DNA of 64,000 nt from Pseudomonas frederiksbergensis (GTDB lineage: Bacteria; Pseudomonadota; Gammaproteobacteria; Pseudomonadales; Pseudomonadaceae), in contig NZ_CP017886.1 of the NCBI RefSeq assembly GCF_001874645.1, forward strand, positions 3,904,001 through 3,968,000. Reading direction: 5' to 3'. Positions 61,247-64,000 of the stretch are shown piece by piece; position 1 is the first letter of the stretch, and every line of letters begins with the position of its first letter. The notes under the pieces are model-generated. The model searched no databases, was not told where the DNA came from, and saw only the letters and a list, made by a program, of their open reading frames with translations. The position numbers and the translations under genes are program-made.

Positions 61247-62266
61247 ATGTTCGCTCTCATGCAAAGCACTCGCCTTGAATCGCTGCACCTGAGCGTTGAC
61301 CCGGTGACCGGGTTGAAGGCGGTGATTGCCATTCATTGCAGCCGTTTGGGCCCCGCCCTCGGTGGCTGCCGTTACCTTGCCTATCCCGACGATGAAAGCG
61401 CCGTGATGGATGCTGTGCGCCTGGCGCAAGGCATGAGTTACAAGGCCGCGCTGGCCGGGTTGGCGCAGGGTGGTGGGGTGGCGGTGATCATTCGCCCGCC
61501 TCACGTAGAAAGCCGCGCTGCCTTGTTCGAGGCCTTCGGACGCGTCGTCGAACAGCTCGACGGTCGTTACATCACTGCCATCGACAGCGGTACTTCGGTC
61601 GCCGACATGGATTGCATTGCCCAGACAACCCAGCATGTCACCAGCACCACTGCCGCCGGCGATCCGGCGCCGCATGCCGCCATGGGGGTGTTCGCCGGTA
61701 TTCGCGCCACTGCCATGGCCCGGTTGGGCAATGACAACCTCGAAGGCCTGCGGGTGGCGATCCAGGGGTTGGGCAATGTCGGTTTTGCCCTCGCCGAGCA
61801 ACTGCATGCTGCCGGGGCCGAATTGCTGGTCAGCGACATCGACGCCGGCAAGGTGCAACTGGCTATTGAGCAGTTGGGCGCTCGTCCGATTGCCAACGAA
61901 TCGCTGCTCAGCACCCCGTGCGACATCCTCGCGCCTTGTGGGCTGGGCGGCGTACTCAACAGCCACAGCGTTGCGCAATTGCGCTGCGCTGCAGTGGCAG
62001 GCTCGGCCAATAATCAGTTGACCAATCTGCAGATTGCCGACCAGTTGGAGAACCGCGGCATTCTCTATGCGCCGGACTACGTGATCAATTCCGGCGGGTT
62101 GATTTATGTCTCGCTCAAACACCGTGGCGAGGCGTTGTCGAACATCACCGCACACCTCTCGAAAATCAGCTCGCGGCTGACTGAAGTTTTCGCCCATGCC
62201 CAGGCTGAAAAACGCTCGCCGGCCCGAGTGGCGGATGAGCTGGCAGAGAAAGTGTTGTACCGATGA
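61247..62266 (+). CDS. ldh: Glu/Leu/Phe/Val dehydrogenase family protein (leucine dehydrogenase type)
   Basis: Leucine dehydrogenase oxidatively deaminates branched-chain amino acids to 2-oxo acids with NAD. The 339-residue protein has the substrate domain (ALGGCRYLAYPDDESAVMDA, MSYKAALAGLAQ with Lys66) and a Rossmann domain (RVAIQGLGNVGFALAEQLHAA near residue 172; APDYVINSGGL). The family signature expects GGGK, with the general-base lysine; here it reads GGGV, with Val78 (codon 61478-61480, GTG). That is a missing key residue. Its operon with pdhA and pdhB, as in P. aeruginosa PA3418-PA3416, suggests it feeds 2-oxo acids to the dehydrogenase complex, if active. Confidence 0.85.
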   Translation: MFALMQSTRLESLHLSVDPVTGLKAVIAIHCSRLGPALGGCRYLAYPDDESAVMDAVRLAQGMSYKAALAGLAQGGGVAVIIRPPHVESRAALFEAFGRVVEQLDGRYITAIDSGTSVADMDCIAQTTQHVTSTTAAGDPAPHAAMGVFAGIRATAMARLGNDNLEGLRVAIQGLGNVGFALAEQLHAAGAELLVSDIDAGKVQLAIEQLGARPIANESLLSTPCDILAPCGLGGVLNSHSVAQLRCAAVAGSANNQLTNLQIADQLENRGILYAPDYVINSGGLIYVSLKHRGEALSNITAHLSKISSRLTEVFAHAQAEKRSPARVADELAEKVLYR

Positions 62267-62367
62267 CGGAGTGAGGGCCTTACCCGGTCGACTTGCTCCC
62301 TGAGCCTGGCGCCACAAGCGTCGTGCCCGACAACGGCACGCTGACCCGGTGTGCAAGGAGCTGTGCC

Positions 62368-63465
62368 ATGGCGCATAACAAGGTTGACCTTTCCTGCACC
62401 CGCTATTTATCCCCCGACGGCCAGGCATTGAGCGAACTTCCCGCCTGGGCCGACGACTTCAATCTGCTGACCCGCCTCTACCGGCAAATGGTTCTGACCC
62501 GACTCTTCGATCAAAAAGCCGTCGCCCTGCAACGTACCGGGCGCATCGGTACTTACGCGCCCACGCTTGGCCAGGAAGCGATCGGCGTGGCTGTCGGCAG
62601 CCTGATGCAGCCTGAGGATGTGCTGATCCCGTATTACCGCGACACCGCCGTGCAATTGATGCGCGGGGTGCGCATGGAAGAGATTTTGCTGTACTGGGGC
62701 GGCGATGAACGCGGCAGCGACTTTGCCGAGCCGTCGGCGGCCGAGGACTTCCCGATCTGCGTGCCGATCGCCACCCAGGCGCTGCACGCGTGCGGAGTCG
62801 CCAGTGCGTTCAAGATTCGCGGCGAACACCGGGTTGCCGTGACCACCTGCGGTGATGGTGCCACCAGCAAGGGCGACTTCCTCGAAGCCTTGAACGTCGC
62901 GGGAGCCTGGCAGTTGCCGGTGGTGTTCGTGATCAACAACAATCAGTGGGCGATCTCGGTGCCACGGCGGATTCAGTGCGCGGCGCCGACCCTGGCACAG
63001 AAGGCGATAGGCGCCGGTTTCCATGGCGAGCAGGTTGACGGTAATGACATGCTTGCGGTCTACGACCGGGTGCAAATTGCCCTCGAACGAGCACGCCACG
63101 GTAAAGGCCCGGTCTTGCTGGAGTGCGTGAGTTATCGCCTCGGCGATCACACCACCGCAGACGATGCGACGCGTTATCGCCCGGCCGATGAGGTCAAACA
63201 GGCCTGGCTTGAAGAACCGGTTAAACGCTTGCAACGTTTTCTGGCCGGGCAGGGCGTCTGGAACGAGGGGCGTGAACAGGCGCTGATTGCCGAGTGTCAG
63301 GCGCGGGTGCAGGGCGCTGTGGATCACTTTGATGCGGCGGGCAATCAGTCACCCGAATCGGTGATCGATCACGTGTATGCCCAGTGGCCGGCCGCACTGG
63401 CCGAGCAGCGCGAATGGTTGCTTGAACGAGCGGCGCGGCGTGCAGGAGGGCCCGCCCATGAGTAA
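62368..63465 (+). CDS. pdhA: ThDP-dependent 2-oxoacid dehydrogenase E1 alpha subunit
   Basis: This E1 alpha subunit decarboxylates a 2-oxo acid using thiamine diphosphate. The 365-residue protein has RTGRIGTYAPTLGQEAIGVA, the ThDP-binding motif CGDGATSKGDFLEALNVAGA to INNNQWAIS (GDG...NN), and the phosphorylation-loop-like SYRLGDHTTADDATRYR. I chose ATG 62368 with AAGGAG seven bases upstream over codon 62293. Annotated PdhA in P. aeruginosa (PA3417); its neighbour Ldh hints at a branched-chain 2-oxo acid rather than pyruvate as substrate. It overlaps pdhB by eight bases. Confidence 0.88.
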   Translation: MAHNKVDLSCTRYLSPDGQALSELPAWADDFNLLTRLYRQMVLTRLFDQKAVALQRTGRIGTYAPTLGQEAIGVAVGSLMQPEDVLIPYYRDTAVQLMRGVRMEEILLYWGGDERGSDFAEPSAAEDFPICVPIATQALHACGVASAFKIRGEHRVAVTTCGDGATSKGDFLEALNVAGAWQLPVVFVINNNQWAISVPRRIQCAAPTLAQKAIGAGFHGEQVDGNDMLAVYDRVQIALERARHGKGPVLLECVSYRLGDHTTADDATRYRPADEVKQAWLEEPVKRLQRFLAGQGVWNEGREQALIAECQARVQGAVDHFDAAGNQSPESVIDHVYAQWPAALAEQREWLLERAARRAGGPAHE

Positions 63466-64000
63466 CGGCAAAGTCACGCTGTTGGAGGCGGTCAACCTGG
63501 CGTTGCACCGGGCCATGCGCGAGGACGAAAACGTCATTGTGCTCGGTGAGGATGTCGGCGTGAACGGTGGTGTGTTTCGCGCCACGCTAGGGCTGCGCGA
63601 CAGCTTTGGCTTCAAGCGGGTGATCGATACACCGCTGGCCGAAACCATGCTCGGCGGACTGGTGATTGGCATGGCCGCCCAAGGCTTGAAACCGGTGCTG
63701 GAAATTCAGTTCATGGGCTTCATCTACGCCGCCATGGAGCATCTGGTGTCTCACGCCAGCCGCATGCGCAACCGCACGCGCGGGCGGATCACTTGCCCTA
63801 TGGTGTTGCGCACACCGATGGGCGCGGGGATTCGTGCGCCGGAACATCACAGCGAAAGCACTGAGGCGCTGTTTGCGCATATTCCGGGGTTGCGTGTGTT
63901 GATTCCTTCATCGCCGGCGCGGGCTTATGGCTTGTTGCTGGCGGCCATCGACGATCCGGACCCGGTGGTGTTTCTCGAACCGACGCGGCTCTACCGGATG
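63458..64000 (+). CDS. pdhB: 2-oxoacid dehydrogenase E1 beta subunit, 5' part
   Basis: The first ~181 residues are inside the window; the gene continues past its right edge. It reads MSNGKVTLLEAVNLALHRAM, VIVLGEDVGVNGGVFRATLG, then VIDTPLAETMLGGLVIGMAA and PMGAGIRAPEHHSESTEALF, typical of the transketolase-like beta subunit. It pairs with the alpha subunit encoded just upstream. The E2 acyltransferase gene would be expected next. Confidence 0.9.
   Translation, partial: MSNGKVTLLEAVNLALHRAMREDENVIVLGEDVGVNGGVFRATLGLRDSFGFKRVIDTPLAETMLGGLVIGMAAQGLKPVLEIQFMGFIYAAMEHLVSHASRMRNRTRGRITCPMVLRTPMGAGIRAPEHHSESTEALFAHIPGLRVLIPSSPARAYGLLLAAIDDPDPVVFLEPTRLYRM

Overview
The window is chromosomal DNA from a Pseudomonas, most likely of the P. 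fluorescens group. This rests on gene order and protein identity: a full Pseudomonas-type dcw cluster, the hmgR-hmgABC tyrosine/phenylalanine catabolic genes, cyoABCDE, an ldh-pdhAB operon, DUF3077 and DUF3509 proteins, and many Pseudomonas-type REP elements carrying the core GTAGGAGCTGCCGCAGG. No database search was possible; names come from reading the translations and motifs.

Layout. 1-3.4 kb: minus-strand gmhA (5' end only), yraN and lpoA, divergent from rsmI. 3.5-4.4 kb: rnpB, a ~93-bp tandem repeat, then the dcw promoter with an MraZ operator. 4.4-22.3 kb: mraZ-rsmH-ftsL-ftsI-murE-murF-mraY-murD-ftsW-murG-murC-ddlB-ftsQ-ftsA-ftsZ-lpxC, almost all overlapping or touching, making peptidoglycan precursors and the divisome and ending at a terminator after lpxC. 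In this copy rsmH carries a one-base deletion in a G run. 22.4-31.8 kb (minus strand): a diguanylate cyclase, a decayed OprD-type porin, a small exported protein, a GATCAAAA octamer array between REP arms, and a two-component system next to an RND efflux pair (MexMN-like order). 32-38.4 kb: small housekeeping genes, CheV, the nitric-oxide pair norR/fhpR and hmp with three readable NorR-type sites, and dsbB. 39-44 kb: cytochrome bo3 oxidase operon cyoABCDE. 44-46.6 kb: REP elements and a larger repeat, a DUF3077 gene behind a structured leader, psiE and a DUF3509 gene. 46.6-49.7 kb: sdaA, a divergent LysR regulator and an HPF/RaiA-family gene. 49.77-51.69 kb: a class C-like group II intron sitting directly behind the HPF/RaiA terminator. 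51.8-56 kb: an SDR dehydrogenase and a DUF6543-type (dermonecrotic-toxin-like) protein with an internal duplication. 56-60.2 kb: hmgR and hmgA-fahA-maiA with the HmgR operator. 60.3-64 kb: a SirB1-family gene and the ldh-pdhA-pdhB operon, cut by the window edge.

Most of the window is core genome. The accessory signals are the group II intron, the DUF6543 protein, the repeat elements at 25.3, 44.1 and 3.9 kb, the porin remnant, and the structured leader before the DUF3077 gene. No defence island, prophage, CRISPR array or tRNA was recognised. The points that most merit checking are the rsmH frameshift, the missing catalytic lysine in Ldh, the DUF6543 protein, the structured RNA leader, and the terminator-targeting intron.
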